Below, piece after piece: positions 46,441-59,100 of a stretch of DNA of 64,000 nt (the stretch's first letter is position 1; every line of letters starts with the position of its first letter). Made by a program: the position numbers and the translations under genes. Location: the NCBI GenBank assembly GCA_035235625.1, contig CP141147.1:23976756-24040755 (forward strand). The letters run 5' to 3'. Source of the stretch: Saururus chinensis. Its lineage: Eukaryota; Streptophyta; Magnoliopsida; Piperales; Saururaceae. Below the pieces are notes generated by a model. It ran no database searches and was not told the DNA's origin. It saw nothing but the letters and a program-made list of their open reading frames with translations.

Positions 46441-49400
46441 TTTCTATTACAAATAAAAAAATTTAATGGTTCTCCCTGTACTGGGTCGCCATTAACACTA
46501 GAGCCGGCGAGTGGAAACTTCCTCACTACGAAGCCATCAGAAGTTCAACGACGATGATCTTTATATTTGCCTTTAGATTTGGATGCCTGTAGAATCTCCA
46601 CCTTCATATCTACAAAGGTCTCAACTTTTGTTGGAGTTTTCAATTAATTAATTCATTGATTGTTTGGTCTTTGAGTGACATCACTTCCATACTCATGGGT
46701 ACTAGATTAAGTGTTTGCCATTCCAAGTGTTTTCTATGTTTCATTTTTAGAAAAACATTCAGTTCCTTCTTGTTGCAATCGATAATCGTTGTTGATTCAG
46801 TGTATACTTGTTTGTTTCAGCATCAATTTTTTCATTATTGTTTTGTCTAGTTTGGATTCTAATTGAAGTCCCACGATCGTGGGAAAGGTCAGGCAGGGGA
46901 AAGTCACATGATGGAGGGAAAAAACTCTTGCCTTGGTTTTAAATTAAGGGTATGCATAGCCATTTTGCCACATGTTTTAAGAGGCTCACATGTGTGCATG
47001 TCAATTTGCTAAAATATACCTACACACGTTTCAGGTATAACAATATACTACACATCCATTTTAACAAATTCTTCATTATCTATCAAAGATAATAAAACCT
47101 TCTCCATAACAAGCTTGATCAAGCATTTTGGCGACCACTTCTAGATGCTTTTTAGAGTTTATCTTTGGAATAATAAATAGCCTATGCTATAGCTCTTTAC
47201 TATACAATTATGCCTTTTTAAGAGGTGCTGTAAATTTTTAATCACCGTCAAAAAGAGTGCAAGTTACACACATCAAGTGCCCATGTAGATATAAAATAAA
47301 TATAAAAATACTTTGGTTGTATTCCTTAAATTCTAGAAATTGCAACTCTCGTAAGCACCGTTGATTGGAAAGGCAATTCCTATTCAAGCCACCAAAGTAC
47401 ACTTTGAAAAGAAGCCACAAAAATGTAACTTAGAAAACTGATTTGTTTAAATATTAAGTTTAATTTAACTGAGCAGAGACACATAATTATGCCTAATAAA
47501 TTAGGACCGAAGGAAACTGATTCATTGCCTAACTTCGTACATTTAATTGCCTAATCAGGAGTATCTCATGTTATTCTGGGAAACATAACATAGAATACAT
47601 AGTTGCCTCCCTAACAAAGGGACGGTCTAGTAAGTCTCCAATGGATGGCTGTTTAATGGTTCAACACTTTAAGCATATCTAGATAAATTCTCTTTCCCTT
47701 GCTTCTGGTGACAAAATCCGGAATAAGTGAAGGTTCACTAAATAATGCTTAGCATACAAAATAAAAAACAAGTTAGAGGATTAAGTGCATGCCAGTCCCA
47801 CTAAATCTGAAATGAAAGAGCATTAAAAGTAGATGGAGTACTAACTTGTTCGAAATTAAAATATGGGATATGACTGGTTAACAACTCCAACACAGTGCAA
47901 CCAAGACTTCAGATATCCGACATTATACCCAACAAAAATATCCGACATGCTTATTACTAAAAATGCCATAGCTATGCATAAATTGTTCAATATAGAAATC
48001 CTAAGTGTGATGCTTGGAAAGAAAATTCTTATCAAAATTTGCATGAGCCGTAAAATAAATTATGACTACCAACCAAAGTAAATAGCAACTGAAGCCAACA
48101 CAGTGAGTATCATACATGTGGAGTCCAATCGTTGCATAGTGGGAAAGATCAGATAAGGAAATAAATCCCAAAGTGCAGCATAAGTGCTAGAATACAGGAA
48201 AGAAAAGAATACTACTACCATCAATAAGAAAAAATACTAAAATAACGTACTACAACTACTAATAGAAGTAACAGTAACATAAAATCATAAATATCATAAA
48301 GTTATAATTCACAGTGATCATCAGCTCAAGTTAGAAAAGTTAGGTTGCAAAAAGTTGGCATGATCATCTGAATTCAGAAGTTGTTTGTTTTGAAACAACC
48401 ACAACATGACATATAAGCAAGAAATTAAATAAAAAAAAATTATCAAAGTAGGAAAACCCCCACATAACACACATCATATGCCTACCAAAACTTCTATCAT
48501 CCTAAAGTCTCACAACTTCCATTACCCCAAAGGGAAGCTCAGACTTTGGGTTGCCTTATCAAATCTAGGTAAAGTGTAACATTTACGAATTAAGAATTCC
48601 CCTAGTGCTCACCATGGTTAAGGTATTTGTTAAATAGTGGATTAATTTTGAGAAAAAGGACCACTATAAGTTAACAAAAACTATGAAAAAAGGACCAAAT
48701 AGAACTAAACAAGTCAAAACAGGTGAGACACCAAATACCCAAATTAAATCCAAGTGGCCTCAAATTAGTTAAATCTTTCTACATAACCAGCTCCACTGAA
48801 CCAGATGGAAAGAAAAGAACCAGAGCATAGAAAGTCGGAACAAATAGTACCAATACATAACATGAAGGAACAAAAAAAAACAAACTCACAGTCACGAAAG
48901 CTCAAAAACAAATTAGGTTTAACATGTTAATCATTGAATTATAGTGTTAATCATATAATTTTAAAATTTTACAACTTGCATCTATTCAGTAAACCCAAAT
49001 AGATCAAATGAGAAAATTGTAATAAGGCGAGATCAAAAAAAGCCAAGTTCTCATAAAAGGCATCGGTTATGTTTGAAAGCAATGATTAATCATGATTAAT
49101 CATAAAATGACTGGATCAATCAAGACAAAAGACCAAAAAGGGGAGAGGTAGAGTGTAGCAGAGAAAGTTGTGAAGAACAAAACCTGATGATTGAGAGATA
49201 GACACACAGAGAGATTCATGTGATTTAATCAAGCCCCTACCCCAATCCTTTCCTTCTCCAGCGTCTAGAAGAATTTGACTTGCCAAAGATAGAGGCAGTC
49301 AAAATATGAAGAATAACAAGCTGCAACCAGGTTGGGAAACTAGGGTAATGGGAAAGGGCAAGTGTTGTGATTTTGAATGACGATCTGGCTGTTGAAGACG

Positions 49401-50151
49401 AGAACCTTATCCTCTCAATAGTGTAGATTTCCTCTAAGTGAGAAGATAAATCACATGAACCTAACTAAAAGTGTAATCGATAAAATAAAATCCTAACTAA
49501 AAATGTAAATTTTTCTAAAAAAATACTACCCACACAATGCCAAAGCATAGAGAGGTGTTGATGAAGCCAATCATAGGAACTAATCGATGTTGGAGGGAGG
49601 GTTGAGGTGGGTCGGGGCAGCAAGTGGCACTGTTGGGGCATAATCGTGTTCTACAAGCCTCCTGGAAAAATTCCATGGAAATAGGTGGCAACTCTAAAGG
49701 CTTGTTCAAGGTAGAGAAATGGCACAACGGGTCAGGGAAGAGGGCAGAGGGAGGACCATTGGAGGCTAGCTGCTGACACTGTAGTGAGAGGACCACGAGG
49801 ATCTCCCTCCACCTTCCTGGGAAGACCCTAAAGGACGATGGAGAACCTATCCCAGGATGTTGGGGAACCTATCTGCTACCTCAAGGCCGCAGGTGAAGGA
49901 TGATGGGGGAACCTGCTACCTCAAGACATTGCAGTGAGAGGGCTGCGTGCTGGTGATCGTCATCCCGGGGGAAGGCCGAGGGTGATGGACTGATGGAGGG
50001 GGAGCTGCCGTAACATAGGAGTTTATGTGTTTTGGGTTTAAAATAAACAGTCGTAGGATCTTTATCTGATGGCTATGCATTTATTCACCCGTAGAGAAAC
50101 GGCCTGCAGGCATTAGGAGGCTAATTTTTCCCTATATATATATATATATTA
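46441..50151. other. Right part of the inserted element; no gene recognised
   Basis: Mostly AT-rich with no convincing exon from 46.9 to 49.5 kb. A GC-rich segment at about 49540-50020 near the right end mirrors the one near the left end and may be another captured piece or subterminal sequence. Confidence 0.4.
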
Positions 50152-50538
50152 TTTTTTATATACAACGAAATTTAAATATTCAAATGAGAGTAACTCCTTA
50201 CACTGAATGCGGAATTGCACTTTCTTAGTACCGTTGGACTCATATCGACGAGCCCTACAAAACAAGACCACACAAAAACATGTTTTCTCATCAATTAAAA
50301 GTAAGTCCCGCTTATGACACCCTTCTCAATGCCATAGTTTACTATCCCGGTGTTCGTTTGACATGTTCTTAGGATTAATATATTCGTCTCTTTGAGCCCT
50401 ATCAAATGTCTTAAGGCTTCTTTGGACGAATCAAGTTCGAAACAATCTAATTTTAAGAAAAGTCGTTAATGAGCCTTAAAACTTGTTAATGGGCCCAAAC
50501 GCTCGAATTTCGAAACTTTGAAATTTTGAGGCATTACA
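50152..50538 (+). mobile_element. Right part of the split LTR
   Basis: It shares ordered blocks with 9205-9480 of the solo LTR: the aaatatttaaa start, ggactcatat.gacgagccct, caagaccacaca, and gccatag.tt. It ends GAGGCATTACA, the family-type 3' end. With 42541-43435 it forms one LTR interrupted by the 43436-50151 insertion. Confidence 0.7.
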
Positions 50539-52860
50539 CATTTTGATCAATTCCTTTAAAACTATGGTGGCCCTGCATTGAGATACCTTTTCACCTAGTT
50601 TCATAGCGGTCTACTAGGGTTTTATTTGGACCTCATGTGGGCCTCGACTTATGTATGGGTCATTGTACAAAACAACCATTCAAATATTCTCTATGCAATT
50701 CAAGATTGCCTAAGGTGAAATGTTATGACTTGCCCTGGGTTCCGGTATTGCCTTCGGAGCCTAATAAAATTAAGATTTAATTATTAAAAAGTGTATTTTA
50801 GAGTAAATATGAGTTTATTCTTTAGGAAATTGTTAATGTTGTAGGATATAAACTAATTTTAGTTCTTTTTGAAAAACCAAATAGAGCTATCAATTTAAGA
50901 TAGAGGGAGCAGCAAGTACAGCCCAACCGCATCAATTGGGAAAGCTAACACATATTAACTATGTTTGTCCAATGGTGAATTTGCACCCATTATACCTCAA
51001 TCCATGAGAAACAGTTCCAACATGTCTACCGGGGAGTTAATATATTTGCAGATTGTCTTTCCAATGTTGGTATGTCTATTTTTTTGTCGCTGGATAAATA
51101 TTCCTTCTACTTGTTCGTGTGATGTTGTATTCTATACCGATAAACTTGTTTCCTCATTGGTGACCTCATAAGGTTTTTATTGGCCAAAAAGGAGAGATAA
51201 TCTATTTGTTAAAACAAAAGATGTAACAGGCTCTTGTTCACTGTTCATTGATCATTTATAATCTTTTTATTACCAAATCTATAGATAGTAAATTAGGCAA
51301 ATCCGAATATCACCCTATGTATACATGAGAAAAGGTTAATATGCGTCTCACGCATGAATCATGACACATACTAACTGGACAAATGGGCATTTAAAAAAAA
51401 AGTGTGTTACGTTAAAGTTAAATATTAGAAAAATTTTATTTAAAGCTAGAGACTCTTTATCCCACATTAATAACTCTATTTAATTTTTTTTAAATGAATT
51501 TTTTAAAAAATTATTATAAATTAATTAAAATAATTAATTTGAGAAAGAATTATATTCTATACTAATATGAATACAAGAACTAGGAGGGTTGCTTTTTTAT
51601 TTTAAAAATTTTTAATCTAAAAGTGCCATATTTGGAGAAGGTAGAGGTTGGGGAATTTGGCCTTGCTAGCTTTATGACATCTTTATGACATATCTTTGTG
51701 TCCTTCAACTTTTTGAATACCCTTGACAATGGCCCTCTATCTATATAGCGCTGGTCATGGTATACAGATAACGATAAGATGGAGCCCAATAATGGGATGT
51801 TCACGGTTCAATCCAACGGTGCCGCTGAGGAGGTCCAAAGTCTTTTGGGCTTGGATTTTCCCGGGGAAATAATTTTTATATACCAAATTTGTCCAACAAA
51901 ATTTTACATTTAAGTTTTAGTTGAAAGGATAAAATGCTCCCCATTGTCATAGAGATGGATTTTCTAAATTTTATTAGATAATTTGTTGTAGGGTTATCAA
52001 CACTCATTTCCCCTACAAAAATGGTCTTATGCATGTGCCTGAATTGGTCTCACCGGATAATAATTTTTCTATACCAATTTTTTTCTAATAAAACTTTATA
52101 CTAAGTTTTTTGAGTGGACTAACAACAGTTATGGGTGTAAACGGACAGATGCGGATACGGATAATGCATATTTGTAGCCATCCATTTTTATACAAACCAT
52201 GTACTTATCCATCCATATTTGTTTATGACGGACGTAGACAGAAACAAACTCAATGAAGGTGAAAGTTTAATATATACTCTTTTGTTCTTAAATTAAGGGT
52301 AGTTAGTACAAAATTATTTAAAAAATAAGTTAATAATAATAAGATAGTCTAATCTAAAAAATAAATAAGTAAAATATTATAAAAGACATGTAAAAGTATA
52401 ATACATATTGTTTACAATCTTGTTGTGAAGATTAACTATGTAATATTGGTTAATAATTTAGTATAAAATAATAATAATATTAATAAAATATATAATTAGC
52501 AGACACATACTGTTGCAGACATAGCTAACCTTTGTCTATATTTATTAATATTTAGGATAGACAAAAAATAATATTATCTATTTTAATACAAATAAACACT
52601 GGACAAACGTGTGCCATTTACACCCCTATCAAGAGTACATCATTCTAATATCATAACCGGATGCAATAAAAAACTGGTGGAAGGTTTCGATGGACAAACA
52701 GTAATAGAAGATTTTATTACAGCAAATAAAAATTCAGAAAGAGGGAAACTTGCCTTTTTCTTTGCAGTAGGAAACCATCTCGACAAAGGGAAATTTCCTA
52801 ATTTTAAAATAGGAAGCTTGGTTAGGACGCCGATTTCCTGATTTGAAAACGCCGGCCTTC
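50539..52860. other. AT-rich intergenic DNA with MITE-like tails
   Basis: MITE-like ends occur at about 50880-50912 (ccaaatagagctatcaattt then gaggga) and 51448-51585 (ctctttatcccacattaata to gaactaggaggg), related to the MITE at 30951. No gene is recognised. Confidence 0.5.
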
Positions 52861-52873
52861 TTGAAGTGGGGAG

Positions 52874-52880
52874 TATATAA
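52874..52880 (+). promoter_or_regulatory. TATA box of the J-domain gene
   Basis: TATATAA within gtatataaaggagag, 181 bases before the chosen ATG, at the switch from AT-rich to more GC-rich DNA. The leader contains a repeated cattcatcatcagag element (about 52930-53000). Confidence 0.6.
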
Positions 52881-53060
52881 AGGAGAGGCCTCAAATTGTA
52901 TCGATCATCTTCATCTTCAGAGAGAGTTTTCATCATCAGAGCTAGAGCTTCCGTCCCATTCATCATCAGAGACAGAGCTTCCGTTCCATTCATCATCATC
53001 TGTTCAGTCTATTGAGTGTTCAGAGAATTTCCATCATCGTCTTCTGTTGAGACTTTCCTC

Positions 53061-53639
53061 ATGGCTTTTGCCAAGTTCGAAAACCTTTACGAGGTGATTG
53101 GGCTTGGAGGCAGAGTGGAGGGACTCAAATCGTCCGCCCGGGAGGTCGAGCATGCTTACCGGAGGAAGGCCCGGGAGCTCCACCCGGACAAGAACCCTGG
53201 CGACCCTCAGGCCACAGCCAAATTCCAGAGGTTGCAGTCGGCTTTTGAGGTCCTCAAGAACGAATCTTCCCGAGGAGACCACGACGCCCGCCTCCGCGCA
53301 GAGCTCGAGCGCCAGGGGAAGCGCACCCGAAGCTCAGACGAATTGAAGCAAGAGCAAAGGCGGCCGAGGCAGCGTGACGCGTGGGACGAACAAATCGAGA
53401 GGGAAAGAGCAGAACAGTACGCGAGGCTGGTTGAGTTCAACCGCCGTGTTGAGGAGTTCCGTCGCGAACGTCAGGCCGCGGAGAAGGCCGAGGAGGAGCG
53501 CCTCCGCCAGAAGCAAAGAAGACAATTCGTAGAGGCGGAGGCCAGGGCGGCGGAGGAACGAAGACAGGAGGAGTTGCGAGCGCATCGCGAGCGGGTAGCG
53601 TGGCTCCGCCAGTTCGCGCCCGTGGCCCGCGCACACTAA
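53061..53639 (+). CDS. J-domain (DnaJ/HSP40) co-chaperone, intronless, DNAJC17-like
   Basis: The 192-aa product has an N-terminal J domain: helix I/II MAFAKFENLYEVIGL...VEHAYRRKARELHPDKN with the HPD motif at residues 41-43, and helix III around 53-68 (AKFQRLQSAFEVLKN). J domains stimulate HSP70 ATPase activity. Residues 75-185 are highly charged, Arg/Glu-rich and likely coiled coil. J domain plus coiled coil resembles DNAJC17/Cwc23 splicing co-chaperones, but the RNA-recognition motif expected after it is missing: the frame stops shortly before further coding-like sequence (to about 53830) in another frame. The start was chosen at 53061 because the J domain begins there; an in-frame ATG at 53016 would add 15 residues. 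The gene has no intron and is far more GC-rich than its surroundings, which fits an old retrocopy or a fast-evolving single-exon gene. Confidence 0.8.
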   Translation: MAFAKFENLYEVIGLGGRVEGLKSSAREVEHAYRRKARELHPDKNPGDPQATAKFQRLQSAFEVLKNESSRGDHDARLRAELERQGKRTRSSDELKQEQRRPRQRDAWDEQIERERAEQYARLVEFNRRVEEFRRERQAAEKAEEERLRQKQRRQFVEAEARAAEERRQEELRAHRERVAWLRQFAPVARAH

Positions 53640-54890
53640 AATTGCCCGGCCGCACTCCCCGCCGCCACTTTTCATTATCAGCAGCACCTGAAGTGTCTCC
53701 AACAAATTCGCGACAGCCACAGACATCCACCCTTCCAAGAGCACGGCCCAAGATTCAGCCCAATCGGCCGATAAAGAGTCTGCTTCTTCTTCCCTTGCCA
53801 TTCCACATGATCCAATCGCTGTGGTATGTGTACCCGAAGAACCCTACTCTCTATCTTGATGAATGTGTCTCTTTTCCCCCTACTACAGTGCTATAATTTT
53901 TATATAAGTGGGCATCATTAAACAAAGGCGATGCTTGATTTCAATTATTCAATTATAGATGGAAAAATCTGTGACAACTAAGTTTACAGTTGAGGCACAA
54001 TTCAAATCTCCCTCTTCCCAAACCTTTGAACTCTAGGTAAAAAGTCTGCTTATCAACTTGCCACAGTCCCCATGCTTCTTGAGCCGGTTGCAACTGAAAA
54101 TCAAAGTGACCCTGCCTGAAAAATATACAAGGCAAGCAGTGCAGTGCCGGCCATTTTTGAGTGCTTTCGAAGCATGTCTGCGCCTTAACTTGGTATGAAG
54201 GAAAATTGGTGTGAGTGAGCCTCAGGATTCTCACCCCATACCAAAAAAAAGAAGAAAAAAAAAAGAAAAGAAAAAAAAGATCAAAGATCAAATATCATAA
54301 ATCAAAATCAAAAAGAAAAAAAAAGAAAGAAAAAAAGGAAAGAAAGAAAAGGCCAAATAAGGGATGAGGATGAGGATGTTGGGCAACAGGGCATGAGAGG
54401 TATGGGGGGTTGATCGGTGACTAAGTAGCCGACCTCCCGACTTTCTTCCTGCTTCTTGTGGAGATAGGGTTTTGCCTCAAATGTAGCTAAGGGATGGAAC
54501 ATTATCAGCATCTCCATGATTCATCACATCAGCCTTATCATGCATTAAAAAAATCCCACACTTGTTTCTCAAAGAACTTTGGAGGGGGGAAGGGAGTCAT
54601 GTTTGCCATTTAGAGGGTGTGGTTTTATGGTACCAATCACATGATCACATACATGCTCAATGTGGGGAGAAGAACAGTTATCCTTGTCTACATACTTGTA
54701 TTTTGCTTCTATCTTTTGAGAGAATGCTCTTTGTGTTGAGAATTGGAGGGTGGAGTTAGTCGCTAAGCAGAACTACGTATATTATGGGTCTGATCCCTGA
54801 GATGGGTGTATAGGCAGGGTACGTAGGCAACTTCATCTGCACTTCAGATGTAAGCCCGACCCAAATGTAAAACATTTTCCAATTTTACAT
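53640..54890. other. 3' flank of the J-domain gene and possible LTR-retroelement remnant
   Basis: From about 53.95 kb the text resembles non-coding parts of plant Ty3/Tat-type LTR elements: a gtgagtgagcctcaggattc box, an A-rich run (54243-54350), and gatccctgagatgggtgtat ... gtacgtaggcaactt near 54793-54833, a phrase common in such LTRs. No ends or coding domains can be fixed. Confidence 0.3.
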
Positions 54891-56100
54891 ACTTGGATTT
54901 GTCTTTTGAATTGGTGAAATTATTGCCTTGTAAATGTTCTATTATATGGACTGAAAGGACATTTGATCTCAGTCCCACATGTAATTGTTTCTAAGTATAG
55001 GGCTTTTATGATAACTAATTCCTTTTGGTTTTTCGCATACTTGGTTTTTATTTGGACAAGAAGCGTAGGCAAGGTGTCTGAGAGAATATCCATTTATACC
55101 AGGGAATTTATCTTAACTTTCTACCTGTTTGATGCAATTCTCTGTTCAGCTGTATTTACATTTTTGTCTCTGTCCTCTGTATGCTGTGAAAATGGTTCAC
55201 TAGAAGGTCATAGTGCACTTGCGAAGTTAAATGCAAGGAGGCATTTTGATCATTGTTTGTCATGTTGGATTGGCATAATTGGTATGCTCACAAGGTGAAA
55301 TGAGGATAATCCTCAAGTATTGGTAAAATTAGTGCAGTTAATATGCTTCTGAATGTTTTCGAGTTCTCATATGGATGTAACTTCTATTTGAATGTTTGAG
55401 ATTTATTTATTTCTGTTAATACCAAATTCTTGAATATAAGTCTTACTAAAGTGAGAAATATGTGTGTTTCCTCTACTAAAATAGAGCTGTAGTAAGCTTA
55501 TACCATGCAGAAAACACTGTTTGTGCCATTGCCAAACAAATTATATGTATTAACCGATGGCAACTGTCGATTAGATCTCATGGTGGTGGCCATTTTCTTG
55601 CTTTGTAATATTTTCTTAATTATTGCTACTGTCACTTTGTTCCCTAAATCACTGCTACTGAAGACACAAAAATTGGCTCAATTTTTGTATTGATCATAAG
55701 GTATAGTTGTTAGTGGCTTCTCCATCAACTAGTTGTAAACTATAAAAGGGCAGTTTTTAACTAAGTGTTGTCCTCAATTTCCTTTTTTAATGTTAATGTT
55801 TCCTACCATTGTAGAAGCTACTTCCATTTTATATATAAAAGATATAAGATTCAACTCTATATCTATTAGTGAAAGGCACACAAATCTGAATCAATCGTAC
55901 GTTCTATATTATTTGCATATCTTACCATTGCTTGGGACAGAGTGAAGCATATTTTGAAGATTATGTCATGTCTTGTGGAAATTTCATCCTTTTAAATTGG
56001 TTTACTGAAGATATTGTTGGTTCCTGATAGTTACATGTGGATGGTTTGTTTTTAGCATTATTTAAAAGTTTAATCTAGATTTATGGTTTTCTTGACCTAA
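54891..56100. other. Intergenic, no gene recognised
   Basis: AT-rich sequence with a few short open frames rich in hydrophobic residues, none with a recognisable signature. Confidence 0.5.
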
Positions 56101-56109
56101 GATGATTTT

Positions 56110-59100
56110 TTTTTCCAACCTGTTGCCTGTATACTTGGTTGTGGCTCTGGGATGCTATGGTCTTTAAATGGTTGGAGTTGGTTTAGTGTTTTTCCCAACG
56201 TGTCCAGAAGAGGCAATCTTTCTGCAAAAGGTAAGCATATTGTCATTTCACTTTCCCTGTAGATTACATTTGACAGAGTAACCTTACTATGTACCAGAAA
56301 GTAGTGTAAGATCTTATTAAATCTTGCTTATCCATACCTTTCCACCTTCTAAAAGTAGTGTTCCCAACTTATATAACTCTTAATATTTTACTAATAAATT
56401 TGAAACTACATATCTTAAATTGACTGTTAGTAGCTGTTCTTCAAATAGGAATTTTTTCAGCTCATGCTATTTACTTTACAAACACTTCTGCATGTGTTCT
56501 ATGTGTTTCAAAAGCATGGGAGTGCAGGGCAACAGTAGTAGAGGTGGAGTTGGAGGGTAGAATGAGTTGTTGGAAGGGCAAAAACCATGGGAGTGCAGGG
56601 TAACAGTAGTAGTAGTTGTTGGAAGTGGTTTCTGTATGCCTGGAATGTGCACGTCTCTTTTTTCAGCCATTGTCAATTCTGAGAAAGCTAAGGGGCCAGA
56701 CCCTTATACTGGATTTTCCAAACTCTCAGTGCCTGAGGCAGAGAGGGCTATTACAGGCAATCTTTGTTGGTGCACAGGTTACAGATCTATTGCAGATGTT
56801 TGCAAGAGTTTTGCATCTGATGTTGATATGGAGATAACCCAGGTGTGAATAAATTACCATTCTATAATCCAAATTCAGTCTGTACATTCCCAGACCTTCT
56901 GAAAAATGAAATTAGGTTAGAAGATTTTATGAGGGATCCCACTTTCTCATGTGCAGTCCCCTGAGTGTTGAAGAGCTTCACAGCTTGCTGAAATCCGAAG
57001 TAGAAAAAGGAAATTAAGTGAAGTTGATTATTGGCAACACTTCATCTAGATATACATGGATCTGGATTTGAATGATAAATATATTGTGATATGCAATGAA
57101 TTCCTGACTTTTTGTGATTAGAAACGATATTCTTTGGAATGATGTTGGAGCTGGGGTCACTGATTTCAAATCTATTTGAGTTTTGGAAAGCAAAGGCCCA
57201 ATTTTCTCAAAAATTGCCGCTCATATGAGTAAAGTTGCAAGTTTAGGGGGTAATTTGATTATTGGCTCAAAAGGACAAATTCCCCTCCGATATTGCTACT
57301 GTCCTTGCAATTGGTTCCTCCGTCAAATTTTTACAGGCTAAGAAAGAGTGACACTTAATCTAGAAGAGTTTCTGAAGAGTCCCCCTTGTGATTCCCAAAC
57401 ATTGTTTCTGAGTGTCTACACTTTAAACTGGGGTTTCAAAGGGACATGACTTCTTAAAGTTTTAGACCTACCGAGCAGCCCCTTGTCCCCTTGGAAATGA
57501 AGTTTCTTATATCAATGCTGCATTTCTAGCTAGTTCTCTCCTTCTATAATTCGTGGGAACGCTATATTGGATTGCTTACAGTTGGCTTTTGGTGCTTATG
57601 GAACCAGGCATGCCATTAGAGCAAGAGACATAGGGAAAGTTTTTACTGGAATGCCTATCACTCTTGATGTTCTACTTGAGGGAATGAGGTTAGTAAAAGA
57701 AACTGTTATCCCTGAAGTGGGTATTCTGAACTCTAGTTACAGAACAAGTTTGGCTGTTGGTTTCCTTTTTTATTTTTTCTGGACAATGCTACAGGATATG
57801 GGAGTTAAGATACCAAATGCTGTGTCTAAGAGAGATTCCCTTACCAATGGCCTCAATGGGTATATTGAAGGATCTCCTGATGAAGAAGCTGAAAGTAATG
57901 ATTTGGTAAGACCTGAATCACTATTGTCTTCAAAGCAAGATGTTCAAATCAGCGAAGAGTACCTTCCTGTTGGGGCATACCTACCCATTACCCTTTCAAT
58001 CATGCAGGTGAAGCTATATATGTGGATGAAATTCCTTCTCCAAAGGATTGCCTTTATGTAGCTTTCATATGTAGCACAAAGCTTGTTGTTCGTGTAAAGA
58101 ATATTCCTTTCAAGTCAAGTTCTGTGTTGAAGAATATAGTCACTGTTATTTCTGTAATGATATCCCCAAAACAGGAGAAAATGTAGGTTCAAATACCAAA
58201 TTTGGTAGTGAACCTCTATTTGTTGATGATTGCACTCAGTATGCAGGCCAGCCAATTGGGTTTGTAGTAAAATTTTAAAATTTCCCTGGGCATTTTTTTT
58301 TCATGCTTATTTTTTTTTAACCTGTCAGTAGTTTCTCAAAGTTTTTTCCATTGGCATATGTGGATAGACTGCTGAAACACAGAAATATGCTAACATGGCT
58401 GCAAATCAAGCAATAGTTGACTATGCTACTGAAGGTGTTGAACCACCTATATTAACAGTAGCGGAAGCTGTTGATAGGGCCAATTTCTTTGAAGTCCCAC
58501 CTTTCATCTGCCCAAAACCTATTGGTGATTTTTCCAAAGGAATGGCTGAAGCAGAGCACAAAATTCAATCGGCAGAGGTACTGCTCCTATGAAATCCTTT
58601 ATTATTTGCTACAGTGATTTGGATCTTAAGACATGATGGAGTCCTAGACTGAAATTACATTTTTTAATAATTTCAAATATAGATTGTGATTTGACTCAGT
58701 CCGAAATTCAGATAAAACTTGGATCTCAATGTTATTTTTACACGGCGACAGAAACAGCTCTTGCAATACCAGATGAGGATAATTGTTTGGAGGTTTATAG
58801 TTCAATTCAGAGTCTGGAGACTCTTCAGATTACTAATGTCAAATGCCTTGGCATTCCTGATAACGATGTTCGTGTATTACTAGAAGGGTTGGTGGAGGAT
58901 TTGGTGGAAAAAGTGGGAAGGCCCCGCCAGTGAGTGCCTCTCTTTTAGAATTACTTTTTTTTTAATGCCAAATACTCACTTTTGAAGTTTGTTTAAGATT
59001 AACGATTTTAATCATATGAACACCATAGCGTTTGATCACAAAATGCATGATCTTGTCAGTATCTATTCAACTTGTGATTGCAGGCATATTACCAGCTAAG

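Larger units (their letters stand above)
43436..50151. mobile_element. ~6.7-kb TIR-type DNA element carrying host gene fragments (Pack-type)
   Basis: It interrupts an LTR. The left junction reads tatatatatataggaaaaag; the right junction, reversed, reads tatatatatatagggaaaaa. Inside the left junction (after a MITE) and inside the right one the phrase tctacgggtga occurs in inverted orientation at about 43670 and 50090, consistent with degenerate terminal inverted repeats. No transposase is seen, so it looks non-autonomous. It carries exon pieces of a reductase-like gene and a PTEN-like gene plus unrecognised GC-rich segments, as in Pack-MULEs. The superfamily is uncertain: the TA-rich ends hide any target duplication. 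Confidence 0.55.

Noticed and set aside
53334-53801. 155-codon minus-strand open frame
   Set aside because: It is the antisense shadow of the GC-rich J-domain gene, whose plus-strand frame has a clear HPD domain.
55505-55693. Hydrophobic 62-codon open frame resembling a membrane peptide
   Set aside because: AT-rich sequence yields such Leu/Phe-rich frames by chance; there is no supporting start context or homology.
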